The position numbers were made by a program, and so were the translations under genes. DNA of 44,463 nucleotides, taken from assembly GCA_015233615.1 (NCBI GenBank), contig JADFXJ010000016.1, positions 1 to 44,463 on the forward strand, in the 5' to 3' direction. The stretch comes from Nitrospirota bacterium. Its GTDB lineage: Bacteria; Nitrospirota; Thermodesulfovibrionia; Thermodesulfovibrionales; Magnetobacteriaceae. The notes under the pieces were generated by a model, which worked only from the letters and a program-made list of their open reading frames with translations, was not told where the DNA came from and did not search any database. This document shows positions 15,620 to 25,126 of the stretch, piece after piece (the stretch's first letter is position 1; every line of letters starts with the position of its first letter).

Positions 15620-18600
15620 TCAAACCCTGTCCCTTTCGCTTATTTTTACTATACCAAGATAAATAGCACCCTCCGAGCCATCGATGCTTATAAAGTCACC
15701 GGACTTGATGGTCTTTTGGTTTAATACGAATATTTTTTGTTTTTCGTTACACTCGAGGTCGGCACATCCTACGACGCAGGTTTTGCCGAGTCTTCCGGCT
15801 ACGATGGAGGCATGGCTCGTTGCGCCGCCTCGCGCGGTAAATAGCCCGTCTGCTGCGTAAATCTCGCTGATGTCGTCAGGTACGGTATCGGCTCTGACAA
15901 GTATCAGCGGAGTTTCGGGCTCCGCCCTGCGCCACGCGGAAATCTCTTCGAGCGTAAAGACGACACGGCCGCTTCTTGCCCCTCCGCTTACGCCTATGCC
16001 GTGGCCAAGCAACCTTTTGGACACGTCGGGTGTAATCTCGAAAGACGGCACGCGCAGACGCTCGCGAAGCTCCATGTCCCGCGACTGAAGAATGTAGAGG
16101 TTTTCCCTTTTGGGCCCCTCGAACGTGAATTCGATATCCTGGGGACTCCACTGTTTTTCCTCGACCAGAGTTTTCGATATATCTAAGAGAGTCTGGAAAA
16201 TCTCGGGAAATCTCGTTTCGAGCGTTATCTCCTGATTCCTGCCCTCCAAAAACGCCTGATGATTCGATATCGGGCTTGTCTTTATAAGGCCCGACACCAC
16301 GTCCTCGCCCTGAATCCCGGTCGAATAATCGCCCCACGGCCTCAGTACGTATTCCGATATCTTCGGATTATGCGTAAAAAGCACCCCGGAGCCGGAGTTG
16401 TCATTAATATTTCCGTAGACCATCGCCTGAACCGAAACGGCCGTACCCCAGTCGTCGGAAATGCCGATTATCTTTCTATACGTGCTCGCCTTTGCCGAGT
16501 TCCACGAGTTGAGCACGTGTCTTATCGCAATATGAAGCTGCTCTTTCGGCGACTCTGCGACCTCTACGTCTTTCGATGCGATTAGCTCTTTATAAGCGAT
16601 GGCCACTTCTTTCATCTGTCCGGGCGTAAGGTCTTTCTTGAGAGCCGCGCCGTACTTTTGTTTGAAATCGGCAATCAGCGCGTCGAAAAGATCCCTCTCG
16701 ATACCGAAAGACATACCGTAGCTCTGCAAAAACCTCCTGTAGCAGTCCCATGCAAACCACGCCTTGCCGGTTTGCCTTATAATCCCTTCGACGATATCCT
16801 CGTTCATCCCGACGTTTAAGTAAGAGTCGAGCATGCCCGGCTGAGAGACCGCCGCGCCGCTCCTTACGGATATGAGAAGCGGATTTTCGGGATCGCCGAA
16901 TCGTTTGCCGGTCAGTTTTTCGAGCGTTGCAATTTCTTTGTCGACCTTGTTTTTGAAATCCTTATTTGCAGGCATATAAATGTCAAGGAGCTCCCTGCTT
17001 CTGAATACCTCCGTGGTTATGATAAACCCCTGCGGTACGGGCAGGCCAAGACCACACATACGTACGAGATTATATCCTTTGTTGCCAAGATGTATGTGAT
17101 CGAAAACCTTTTCGTACGGCTGCCCAAGCGAGACAACGGCATTGGAAGGATTATACGTTACAAACAGATGGTGTTTGTCGGCGGGGGTCTTTTCCACCGC
17201 CTTGTGCAGAGTATTCAGAATGCGGGTAAGAAACAGGTCAAGGCTCTGTATGCCTAAAGAGGTAGCTATACCGTCTCTGATGAAAATCTCCGAAACCTTA
17301 TGGAACAGTTCCCTGTTCTTTGCGGGGTTATCCGATAAGTCTTCATCGTCGAAGCTGCGGTACTTGGGCAGGAGTTTTCCGACGGGAAGATGTACCAGTA
17401 TCTCGTTTAAGTTGGTCTTATGTATGTTTACGAAGTGGTCGTTTACGATGTTGTTTACCACCTGGGCAAATCCCCTGAATATGTCGAGATACTGAGTAAA
17501 GGTAAAGCTCCTTATCGCAAGAGCCCTGTCTAAAAACTCCATCTGGCGGTCGAATTCCCTCGTTGGAATGCCGTCGATAACGAGCGCGCGATTAAAAAGC
17601 TGTAAGTACTCGAATATCTCCTTAAACGTAGCCCTCGTGATAAAATCGAGATTAACCGACTGGATTAATTCCTCGAAGCAGGTATTGGCAAGCGCCTCCA
17701 GACGGAACGTGAGCCCCATCGCATCGAACTTCGCCTCATGGTAACTTCCGTACATGGAGGGTATATCCGTCGAAATATGGCGTTTTCTATAAATATCCTC
17801 TCTTACTTCATACGCGTTGGGAGAAATTATCAGCGATTTTAAGCGCTCCAGGTATTTAAGCACCCCGGAAAGTTTTTTAAACACGTCCTCTTCGTTAATC
17901 GCGGACCTCAACTCGACTACGGGCGGAAATACACTTGTCTGCACCTGTGCGATATAGGCGTCGAGGTCGCCGTAGCCCGAACTGTATTTCTGATGAAGAA
18001 GTTTATAAAAAGAGATCATAAGGGCTACGCGTTCGAGGTCTATAGAGTGTTTTTTATCTATCTCGCCGGCAACGGTTACCAGGTAATCATCGTCGAGCTT
18101 AAGAAGGTCCGAAACCCTGCCCTGCTTTTTAGACTCGAATATGTGCCCCATTACGGCGTGGACGCCGTCTATATAAGGGCCTTCGTTTTGGCACTCTTCG
18201 AACAACCCCGGCGGCAGGTAGTACCTAAGATGGTCTTTCGATCCGGTTTTCCAGTAATCGAGTGAGGCCTCCACAAGCGAGATTATCTTGTTGGAGCTTT
18301 CCACGTGGCTCTGTTTTCTGAGAAAATGTATCAGAGCGTCTTTGCGGTTACAGGCCTCGTCCAGTCTCGTGGAGACGTCTCTCAGGTGTCCCTCCGCGCC
18401 AAGTTCGTTAAAGTACGCGGGGAAAAGGCGCATCAACTGCTTGACGAGATTATATACGGGCTGCATCTCTCCATTTAAGAAAGAAGTTATATCGCGCGGA
18501 AAAAGATCGGTATCCTTAATCAGAACTCCGCTGAGACAAAGCTGTATGATGAGCGAGGAGAGAAGTTTTTTGGACCACCTGGGATTGAGCTTGATAAGTT

Positions 18601-19870
18601 CCATCCACGTGCGTATGTTTTCGATATGTGCGGAATTGCTGAGGATTTGCCACTCGTCGCTTATGCCCAGAAAATCCGGTGACTGAAACCCCAGAGGGTC
18701 TACGCTGTAATTAAAGAAGTTGACGAGGTCCTCGTTGCCGGTCTCGTACACGCCCTTGCCCATATTGAGAACGCACTTCAGGACGGTATTGGGGAAGAGT
18801 TCGACGATGTTAATCAGCATTTCGAAAGTTTTGTGGATAAGTTCCTTTACGTATGAAAAACTTTCGTTTTTAATAAGCCACTTTATAATCCGGTTTATCT
18901 CGCGCAGTGTCTCTTCGTGGATGGCTGAAAGTCCGGCCAGGTTCATTACATAAAAAAGGAATATGAGTTTATAGTGGTATTTATGTTTTTCGTCGATATC
19001 GGAGTCGAATATTTTTTGCGGTATACTGCCGTATATGCCGACGATACTGCCGTAACCCGGTAAAGAAAGCAGCCGGTCTAAAACCTGAAGCGTATCTAGT
19101 GCCTCAGGTGCCTCCATCGGATCGACCGTTTTAAGCGCCAGAATATGCGCAGTAGCGTTAAGCTCACCTTCGAGTTCTTTCAGGCACGCGTGGGAGACGG
19201 GCTTTATAACCGGGTAAAGCCCGACTGCGGAATCGGAGTCTATCTCTTTTTCGGCCCACGTGAGCGGGTCCTGCTCTTTAAGCCAGTACGAATACGTGTA
19301 TTTCAGGTAATGAATTATCAGACTGCTGGCCGCCTTTAGGCTTGCCCCTTCAGGTAAACTCTCGGTATATATTCGTATCAGCCTGTTTAACTGGTAGTGG
19401 CTTTTGGCGATAACCGAAAACAACTCGTCGTCAAAGCCGTCAAGGACTTCGAAGGCGTGCTCCAAAATCGGAATAAACCTGGGTAAATCTTCGGCGCTCT
19501 CCTTCAGTATCTTCTGGCTTAAAAGATAAAAGAGGCTGAAACCGTCCGCCTTAACCGAAACGTCTTTCGCACTGGCGATAGCCACAGCGGCTGCGTCTAA
19601 AAACAGCGCGGCCGTCTCCGCGCCCTTGGGGTGGGTTTTCAGCTCGTAAAAGTAGCCCAGCGAATACGTCCACGTCTCTTTGACGATGAACTGCCAGTTT
19701 TTGTAAGGATGGCAAAGCTCTTTAAGGTACGTGATAAGCCCGTCTTTAAGGCCGTGGTAGCGCTCCATCACGTCGAGAACCACCTGATACTTAGGATCAA
19801 TGGTTACATCGACGCTGTAATCGGAGATGTTACTGCGCAGAGCCCACGATGATGCCGCTTTCTTAGCCAT
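15620..19870 (-). CDS. PPDK-like dikinase without a PEP domain (1416 aa)
   Basis: The C-terminal third matches the ATP-grasp and phosphohistidine parts of pyruvate, phosphate dikinase: HLGNKGYNLVRMCGLGLPVP near residue 930, ISVRSGAAVSQPGMLDSYLN, VQAMVYGNINDNSGSGVLFT, IQGEDVVSG, WSPQDIEFTFEG and YILQSRDMELRER. The swivelling domain carries ARGGATSHASIVAGRLGK with catalytic His1353. The protein ends soon after (SIDGSEGAIYLG), so the roughly 340-residue PEP/pyruvate TIM barrel is absent. The first 920 residues are a mostly helical region I cannot assign. The phosphoryl acceptor is therefore unknown. It heads a probable operon with the GAPDH-like gene and glf. Confidence 0.85.
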   Translation of the reverse strand: MAKKAASSWALRSNISDYSVDVTIDPKYQVVLDVMERYHGLKDGLITYLKELCHPYKNWQFIVKETWTYSLGYFYELKTHPKGAETAALFLDAAAVAIASAKDVSVKADGFSLFYLLSQKILKESAEDLPRFIPILEHAFEVLDGFDDELFSVIAKSHYQLNRLIRIYTESLPEGASLKAASSLIIHYLKYTYSYWLKEQDPLTWAEKEIDSDSAVGLYPVIKPVSHACLKELEGELNATAHILALKTVDPMEAPEALDTLQVLDRLLSLPGYGSIVGIYGSIPQKIFDSDIDEKHKYHYKLIFLFYVMNLAGLSAIHEETLREINRIIKWLIKNESFSYVKELIHKTFEMLINIVELFPNTVLKCVLNMGKGVYETGNEDLVNFFNYSVDPLGFQSPDFLGISDEWQILSNSAHIENIRTWMELIKLNPRWSKKLLSSLIIQLCLSGVLIKDTDLFPRDITSFLNGEMQPVYNLVKQLMRLFPAYFNELGAEGHLRDVSTRLDEACNRKDALIHFLRKQSHVESSNKIISLVEASLDYWKTGSKDHLRYYLPPGLFEECQNEGPYIDGVHAVMGHIFESKKQGRVSDLLKLDDDYLVTVAGEIDKKHSIDLERVALMISFYKLLHQKYSSGYGDLDAYIAQVQTSVFPPVVELRSAINEEDVFKKLSGVLKYLERLKSLIISPNAYEVREDIYRKRHISTDIPSMYGSYHEAKFDAMGLTFRLEALANTCFEELIQSVNLDFITRATFKEIFEYLQLFNRALVIDGIPTREFDRQMEFLDRALAIRSFTFTQYLDIFRGFAQVVNNIVNDHFVNIHKTNLNEILVHLPVGKLLPKYRSFDDEDLSDNPAKNRELFHKVSEIFIRDGIATSLGIQSLDLFLTRILNTLHKAVEKTPADKHHLFVTYNPSNAVVSLGQPYEKVFDHIHLGNKGYNLVRMCGLGLPVPQGFIITTEVFRSRELLDIYMPANKDFKNKVDKEIATLEKLTGKRFGDPENPLLISVRSGAAVSQPGMLDSYLNVGMNEDIVEGIIRQTGKAWFAWDCYRRFLQSYGMSFGIERDLFDALIADFKQKYGAALKKDLTPGQMKEVAIAYKELIASKDVEVAESPKEQLHIAIRHVLNSWNSAKASTYRKIIGISDDWGTAVSVQAMVYGNINDNSGSGVLFTHNPKISEYVLRPWGDYSTGIQGEDVVSGLIKTSPISNHQAFLEGRNQEITLETRFPEIFQTLLDISKTLVEEKQWSPQDIEFTFEGPKRENLYILQSRDMELRERLRVPSFEITPDVSKRLLGHGIGVSGGARSGRVVFTLEEISAWRRAEPETPLILVRADTVPDDISEIYAADGLFTARGGATSHASIVAGRLGKTCVVGCADLECNEKQKIFVLNQKTIKSGDFISIDGSEGAIYLGIVKISERDRV

Positions 19871-20127
19871 ATCTGGTTAATATGATAACAGAAAACATTA
19901 AACAAGGTAAAGCGGCAATTTTGTTGCTGCAACTTTGTTGCGTTGCCACGTGGTGCTCCGCAGCCGCGCAGGTGTTGCGATATTGCATCACAACGAACCG
20001 TTTTTTCTATACTTTTCTAAGGAATTCCCTTTCGGGTTCTTTCTATGCTAAAATGTTTTATGAAGGGGACCCGGACACCCTTAAAATGACGGCTACGGTA
20101 TATACTTGTTTATGAAAGAGGTTCTTT
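19871..20127. promoter_or_regulatory. Divergent intergenic region
   Basis: This gap separates two divergent genes and must hold both promoters. On the minus strand TTGTTT (about 19894) and TATTAA (about 19871) are 17 bp apart and could serve the dikinase. On the plus side, TATACT near 20010 and TATGCTAAAAT near 20043 are possible -10 regions without a clear -35. Confidence 0.3.
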
Positions 20128-21030
20128 ATGATAGATATTGCCAAAATTAATGAAGAAGATATAATTTACATTGTTTTTGATTCCGGCGAACATAAAGGAG
20201 AAAGCTATTCAGGCAAATATAGGATATGTAACAATCCCACGTGTACATGCAACGAAATTTATTTTAAGTTTGATAGTGTGCAGTCGGCAGAATTACCTGC
20301 AAAACAGATTCAATACTCATTCAGTATCGATATCGAAAAAAAAGAAGTTTTTAATGATGAGAAATTCCATTATTCTCTCCAGGATATTAATTTTGCAGAA
20401 TCCTTTATTAAAGGACTAAGTGACACTGATTGGAATATATTATGGAACATATACCTTCACTTTAAGACGTATATTACGGAGACCTACCCACTGAATGAAC
20501 TAAATGCCCAATTTAACATAGACGAAGTCGAAAAAGAAAGACTCACGGTTGCTTATGGTAGTATTTTGCCTTATAACAAAAGAATCTACGTTGATGTAGA
20601 CGACGTTAAATATGAGATAATCGATTATTATTGCGTTGCACCGGACTGCAATTGTAAAGAAGTATTCTTACAATTTATTCCACATGTAAAAGACGTAAAG
20701 AATTATGAAGGTGCTTATCCAACAACGTCATTGAACTATGAGACCGGAACATGGAATATTAAGCAGGCCGGAAAAGAAAAGGTTGCCACACCAGAAATGC
20801 TTATGTCGGAATTGTCTGACCCTGTTTCTCTACATACATTCAGTGAACGCAACAAAAAACTGAGAAAACTATATAAAATCTATAAGAAGAAGAACTATAC
20901 GACAAAAAATATTACGCCTAAAAGAAAAATTACTCCGGTTAACGATACCGTTGCAAAAAAAGTACCGGGAAGAAATGACCCGTGTATATGTGGGAGCGGG
21001 AAGAAATATAAAAAGTGCTGTGGTAAATGA
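20128..21030 (+). CDS. SEC-C zinc-motif protein with two CxC modules
   Basis: A 300-residue soluble protein ending in a SEC-C zinc-binding tail, RNDPCICGSGKKYKKCCGK (Cys286, Cys288, Cys297, Cys298), as in SecA and many accessory proteins. Two further cysteine clusters occur in equivalent settings: ICNNPTCTCNEIYFKF near residue 36 and CVAPDCNCKEVFLQF near residue 172, each followed by a beta strand. This suggests a duplicated zinc-binding domain. A basic, lysine-rich linker precedes the tail. It is AT-rich, unlike the GC-richer core genes to its left, and opens the accessory island. Function is unknown; it could be nucleic acid or protein binding. Confidence 0.75.
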   Translation: MIDIAKINEEDIIYIVFDSGEHKGESYSGKYRICNNPTCTCNEIYFKFDSVQSAELPAKQIQYSFSIDIEKKEVFNDEKFHYSLQDINFAESFIKGLSDTDWNILWNIYLHFKTYITETYPLNELNAQFNIDEVEKERLTVAYGSILPYNKRIYVDVDDVKYEIIDYYCVAPDCNCKEVFLQFIPHVKDVKNYEGAYPTTSLNYETGTWNIKQAGKEKVATPEMLMSELSDPVSLHTFSERNKKLRKLYKIYKKKNYTTKNITPKRKITPVNDTVAKKVPGRNDPCICGSGKKYKKCCGK

Positions 21031-21242
21031 TTATATCGGAAAGCATTAATGATTTATCAAACGAATCATCTAAGCCTTACCGAACAACTATCGAAATAAA
21101 CGAAGGATGATGGTAATACGTGGAAAAGCCTAATGTTGACATCGGTAAAATATGTCGAAGAACAGACGGTAAATTGAACCCGGAGCAATAAAACCCGGGT
21201 TAATGACTAATTAAGAAAGCTTATAAAATGAGGTGATGAGGC
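21031..21242. other. Intergenic region before mcrB with a hairpin
   Basis: TTGAACCCGG and CCGGGTTAA near 21174-21204 form a stem of about 9 bp with a 10-nt AT-rich loop. It lacks a U-rich tail and so is a weak terminator candidate for the SEC-C gene. GAGGTGATGAGGC just before 21243 is the ribosome binding site of mcrB. TTGACA near 21135 could be a -35 box, but no good -10 follows. Confidence 0.35.
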
Positions 21243-23471
21243 GTGAGTGAAAGAATTTCCCAAATACTCGATGTATTGAAAATAATTAAAGAAAAATATC
21301 AACATGGCGTCGATATAACGCAATTGAGAATAGAAGCTACTAAGCAAGCGGCTAAGGACAGAAAAATAACTATAGGGCCTGCTTTAGGCAAATATGTAAC
21401 TGACCTAGGCCTTGCAACAAGGGAATTTGACAACCTTATCCATTCATGGTTAGAAAAGAAAGATATTGCCTTAAGAGAAAAAATCAATCAGCATTCAGTT
21501 GGTAAGGAAGACTCTAAAAGTATTCAAGAATTCTTTACTCCGGAGGTTCGTTATTGGCAAATACGCCCTGGTGAGAATGCCAGATTATGGGATAGATGCC
21601 AACAAGAAAAGCATATAGCCATCGGCTGGGACGACGTTGGAGACTTGAGGACGTACAATTCATTCGCCGATCTGAAGGGGAAATATAGCGAAATTTTCGA
21701 CATGGGCACACGTCAGAAGACATATTACGAAAGATGTCTCTGGGACTTCAGGTATCTATCGGTTGGCTACATAATCGTTGCAAACAAAGGAATAAGTATG
21801 ATTGCCGGTATTGGCAGGGTAACGGGACCTTGTCGTTTTGATGCCAATCTTCCCGAATTCAGGAATATTGTGCCGGTTGAATGGTTTGACACAACACTGA
21901 AAAATATTCCAAAACAAAACCTTTGGCGAGATGCAATGGAGGAATTAAGCAAAGAGGCTTACTATAACCTGTTGGGAAATAGAGGTGAAGACATTCGCAA
22001 CCTGGACAAAACCGAAGAGATTATAAAAAACGCTTCTATACCTAAAGGGGCAATAGTTAGACCATGTTGGTTTGTAGGAGCCAGTTTCGGAGGTGACGAC
22101 CAGACGCCAAGATTCCTCGATGAAGGAATTTGGGAAAACGGTTACGAGGACAAATACTTGGATACAGTGAGGTCGATCCAACCAGGCGACCGCATTGCGA
22201 TTAAATCCACGAATACTCGTAAACACGATCTGCCTTTCGACAACCGAGGGCGGTCGGTATCTGTTATGACAATCAAAGCAATTGGAACGGTTACAGAAAA
22301 TATAGGCGATGGCCGCATGATAAAGGTCGATTGGAGTCGGCTTGATTCTCCCCGCGAATGGTACTTCTTCACGCATGTGAAAATGGTCTGGCGGGTAATG
22401 CCTGGCGATTGGGATTGGTGCGCTGATGCCTTGATTGGTTTTACCTTCGACAACCAATCCCAGAATCTGGACAGGTTCCGAAATGAGCCCTACTGGCAAG
22501 AGCGTTTTGGTGATGGCGATGGAGATGGTGATGAGGCCGATAACGAACGCGAAGCAGAAGTCACGGCTGCAACTGCTTTCATTGAGCCATACTCGATCGA
22601 TAACATTTTGGCTGATGGATGTTTCGTTGAACGAGATCTACTGGAAAAGATGCTTAAGCGGCTACGAATGAAGAAAAATTTGATTCTGCAAGGCCCTCCG
22701 GGCACGGGAAAAACATGGCTCGCGAAGCGACTGGCTTTTGCATTGATGGGGCAACGAAACAACGGCAAGGTCCGCGCGGTGCAGTTCCACCCCAATCTGT
22801 CTTACGAAGATTTCGTACGCGGCTTGCGGCCTGCCGGAGATGGAAAACTATCGCTGACCGATGGTCCGTTCATGGAAATGGTTAACGCGGCATTGCAGGA
22901 GTCTTCCGTCGATCACGTTGTTGTCATCGAGGAGATCAATCGGGGCAACCCGGCACAAATCTTCGGTGAAATGTTGACACTGTTGGAAGCGGACAAACGA
23001 ACATCTACCGAAGCACTTGAGTTGTGCTATCGTAAATCGGATTGCGAGCGGGTTTACATCCCCGGCAATCTGTACGTTATCGGAACGATGAACATAGCGG
23101 ATCGGTCGCTTGCCCTTGTAGACCTAGCCCTGCGGCGGCGCTTCGCATTCTTCGATCTCGAACCAAAGTTTGGAAAAATATGGCGTGACTGGGTTAACAA
23201 GCAATGCGGGATCGACATGGAAACCCTCCTGGAAATTGAGAAACGCATCGATGCATTGAACGAAGTGATCACTAAAGATACCAGCCTTGGCCGTCAGTTC
23301 CGAATCGGCCACAGCTATGTGACGCCACCGTCCGGAATCCCTATTGCCGACGCTCGCGAATGGTTTAGGCAAGTCGTCGAGACAGAAATTGCTCCGCAAC
23401 TTGCCGAATACTGGTTTGATGCGCCAGATAAGGCTAGTACTGCTCGTACACGTCTGACCGAAGGGTTTTGA
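21243..23471 (+). CDS. mcrB: McrB-like AAA+ restriction NTPase with EVE-like N-terminal region
   Basis: A 742-residue motor subunit of a McrBC type IV (modification-dependent) restriction system. Residues 1-90 are helical and unassigned. Around 95-420 lies an EVE/PUA-like region (YWQIRPGENARLWDRC, HIAIGWDDVGDL, MIAGIGRVTGPCRF) expected to recognise modified bases. The AAA+ GTPase follows: Walker A GPPGTGKTW from residue 484, Walker B VVVIEEINRGNPAQIFGEM near 560, and MNIADRSLALVDLALRRRF near 616. The start is GTG with a good ribosome binding site. Codon usage turns GC-richer after about 22500, hinting at a mosaic gene. mcrC overlaps its stop. Confidence 0.88.
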   Translation: MSERISQILDVLKIIKEKYQHGVDITQLRIEATKQAAKDRKITIGPALGKYVTDLGLATREFDNLIHSWLEKKDIALREKINQHSVGKEDSKSIQEFFTPEVRYWQIRPGENARLWDRCQQEKHIAIGWDDVGDLRTYNSFADLKGKYSEIFDMGTRQKTYYERCLWDFRYLSVGYIIVANKGISMIAGIGRVTGPCRFDANLPEFRNIVPVEWFDTTLKNIPKQNLWRDAMEELSKEAYYNLLGNRGEDIRNLDKTEEIIKNASIPKGAIVRPCWFVGASFGGDDQTPRFLDEGIWENGYEDKYLDTVRSIQPGDRIAIKSTNTRKHDLPFDNRGRSVSVMTIKAIGTVTENIGDGRMIKVDWSRLDSPREWYFFTHVKMVWRVMPGDWDWCADALIGFTFDNQSQNLDRFRNEPYWQERFGDGDGDGDEADNEREAEVTAATAFIEPYSIDNILADGCFVERDLLEKMLKRLRMKKNLILQGPPGTGKTWLAKRLAFALMGQRNNGKVRAVQFHPNLSYEDFVRGLRPAGDGKLSLTDGPFMEMVNAALQESSVDHVVVIEEINRGNPAQIFGEMLTLLEADKRTSTEALELCYRKSDCERVYIPGNLYVIGTMNIADRSLALVDLALRRRFAFFDLEPKFGKIWRDWVNKQCGIDMETLLEIEKRIDALNEVITKDTSLGRQFRIGHSYVTPPSGIPIADAREWFRQVVETEIAPQLAEYWFDAPDKASTARTRLTEGF

Positions 23472-24767
23472 TGGAAGGAATTATGGCATCCGCTATAAGT
23501 GCTCCCACTCAGGGGGATAGTTGTTATATCGGCCCAATTCCCGTTCGCAATCTTTGGCTGCTGATGCTATATGCATCAAGGCTCTACGCCTCCGGGTTCT
23601 TCCGGCAACTTGCTCATCGGGAAAAATGTGGCGTAGAGGAAAACCCTGACGACATTCCTGACCTTGTCGCCAAACTTCTGGCACATGCGGTAGAGCGTCG
23701 GCTGATGCGAAACCTGAGTATTGGCTACCGGCCTCGTAATGCTGTACTGGGACGGGTTCGTGGACGCATAGACTTGTTGAACACCGAACGACACCAACTC
23801 CTCGCTCGAGGAAAAGTCGCTTGTCGATTTGAGGATTTAATTGTCAACACACCCCGCAATCGCTTCGTTCGGGCAGCACTTGAAGTAATTTCACGGATTG
23901 TTAGTCGGCCGGAGTTGGCGCACCGCTGCCGGGCCCTTAGTGGCAGCTTAAAGCGGTGCGGCGTTACCGGAGAGAAACCCAGCAGGGCAGAGTTAAGCAT
24001 AGACAGGTTTGGGCATCATGATGCAGATGACCAGCACATGGTCGCAGCAGCACAGATTGCATTCGATCTGGCGTTACCAACAGAAGCAAGCGGCAGCAAA
24101 CTTCTGCATCTACCCGATCGGGAAATTGAGTGGATCAGACATCTTTACGAAAAAGCCGTTGCCGGGTTTTACAAGGTTGTGCTGTCGCCAACGGGATGGC
24201 GCACTAATGCGGGGAAAACCTTACATTGGCCGATAGAAAAGAAGACCTACGGAATCGATGCGCTCCTGCCTTCGATGATTACCGACGTAGTTCTTGACCA
24301 CCATGGCATCGGACAACGCATCGTAATCGATACGAAGTTTAATTCTATTATTACGCAAGGGCCGTATAGGGAAGCTTTGCGCAGTGGATACATTTACCAG
24401 ATATATGGATATAACGTTATCGATAGATTATGGGCATTTTGCAGGAAGCTTTGCGCAGTGGATACATTTACCAGATATATGGATATAACGTTATCGATAG
24501 ATTATGGGCATTTTGCAGGAAGCTTTGCGCAGTGGATACATTTACCAGATATATGCCTACCTTCGTTCACAGGACGACGATGGAGATCCGCTATCACTAC
24601 ACGCTTCAGGCCTTCTCCTGCACCCGTCGATTGACGAGAAGATGGTTGACGAAACCGTAGTGATTCAAGGACACGCAATTCGATTTGCGACCGTTGATCT
24701 CGCGGCTACGGCTGGAGAGATTCGTAACCAATTACTGCGAATGGTTGAGTTTCCGGCTTTGGTCTAA
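23471..24767 (+). pseudogene. mcrC: McrC-like restriction nuclease subunit, frame-broken by a tandem repeat
   Basis: The ATG at 23471 overlaps the mcrB stop (TGATG). The N-terminal part reads IGPIPVRNLWLLMLYASRL, HAVERRLMRNLSIGYRP, VRGRIDLL and KTLHWPIEKKTYGIDALLPS. The PD-(D/E)xK core is present: ITDVVLDHHG and IVIDTKFNS (Asp near 272, Asp near 287, Lys near 289). After REALRSGYIYQIY a 74-bp array adds 148 bp and shifts the frame. The shifted frame stops at 24634, while the true tail (AYLRSQDDDGDPLSLHASG to EFPALV) continues in another frame to 24767. Removing both extra units would restore an intact protein of about 380 residues. As sequenced it is inactivated or truncated after the nuclease core. 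Confidence 0.88.
24370..24555 (+). repeat. 74-bp tandem repeat array in mcrC (2.5 copies)
   Basis: Identical units start at 24370, 24444 and 24518; the third stops after about 38 bp, at 24555. Each unit is a 37-bp mcrC-derived part (starting GGAAGCTTTGCGCAG, ending CCAGATATAT) plus a 37-bp spacer containing the palindrome ATAACGTTAT. The two extra units add 148 bp, one more than a multiple of three. Confidence 0.95.
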
Positions 24768-24789
24768 AAAGAGAATCTTCCATAATTTG

Positions 24790-25032
24790 TCAAGCCGCAT
24801 ACACGGTAAAAACCCGCTCTTCGCCTACCAATTCGGCAGCATAGAGAAGAGCAGCCTGAATGTCTTCCTCCTCAAGCTCCGGATAATCATCTAATAACTC
24901 ATCCGTAGTAACTCCAAATGCAATAGCCCTTAAAATCTGCTCTACCGTTATTCTCATTCCTCTGATTGTAGGCTTCCCCACCATTAATTCGGGATTAGTC
25001 GTTATGCGCTCTAACAAGTCACCCGTATTCAT
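24790..25032 (-). CDS. DUF433-family protein (antitoxin-like)
   Basis: An 80-residue DUF433 protein; members are small winged-helix-like proteins, often antitoxins of VapB-type pairs. Core motifs are RITTNPELMVGKPTIRGMRITVEQIL, then FGVTTDELLDDYPELEEEDIQAALLYAAE. It has a strong ribosome binding site (AAAGGAGC) and a clear promoter inside an 11-bp inverted repeat. The usual partner (a PIN-like DUF5615 toxin) would be downstream on the minus strand, but that space is occupied by the convergent mcrC end. It is therefore an orphan antitoxin or a solo regulator. Confidence 0.88.
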   Translation of the reverse strand: MNTGDLLERITTNPELMVGKPTIRGMRITVEQILRAIAFGVTTDELLDDYPELEEEDIQAALLYAAELVGEERVFTVYAA

Positions 25033-25050
25033 AATATTTGTGCTCCTTTC

Positions 25051-25102
25051 TTTGTTGTCTTATCTATAATTTTACGATAGATCACTTTGTCAAGACAACA
25101 AA
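25051..25102 (-). promoter_or_regulatory. DUF433 promoter flanked by a perfect 11-bp inverted repeat
   Basis: TTTGTTGTCTT at 25051-25061 is the exact complement of AAGACAACAAA at 25092-25102. Between and overlapping these arms, on the minus strand, are TTGACA (25093-25088) and ATTATA (25070-25065) with 17-bp spacing. An operator for autoregulation by the DUF433 product is plausible but inferred. Confidence 0.65.
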
Positions 25103-25126
25103 TTATCTATAGCGGATAAGTTATTT

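Noticed and set aside
13152-19870. Single transcript for dikinase, GAPDH, glf, htpG and GWD
   Set aside because: htpG has its own promoter and operator in a 213-bp gap after glf, so two transcripts are more likely.
24370-24555. CRISPR-like repeat-spacer array
   Set aside because: The unit is an exact 74-bp tandem duplication with identical spacers inside a coding gene, not unique spacers between repeats; no cas gene is present.
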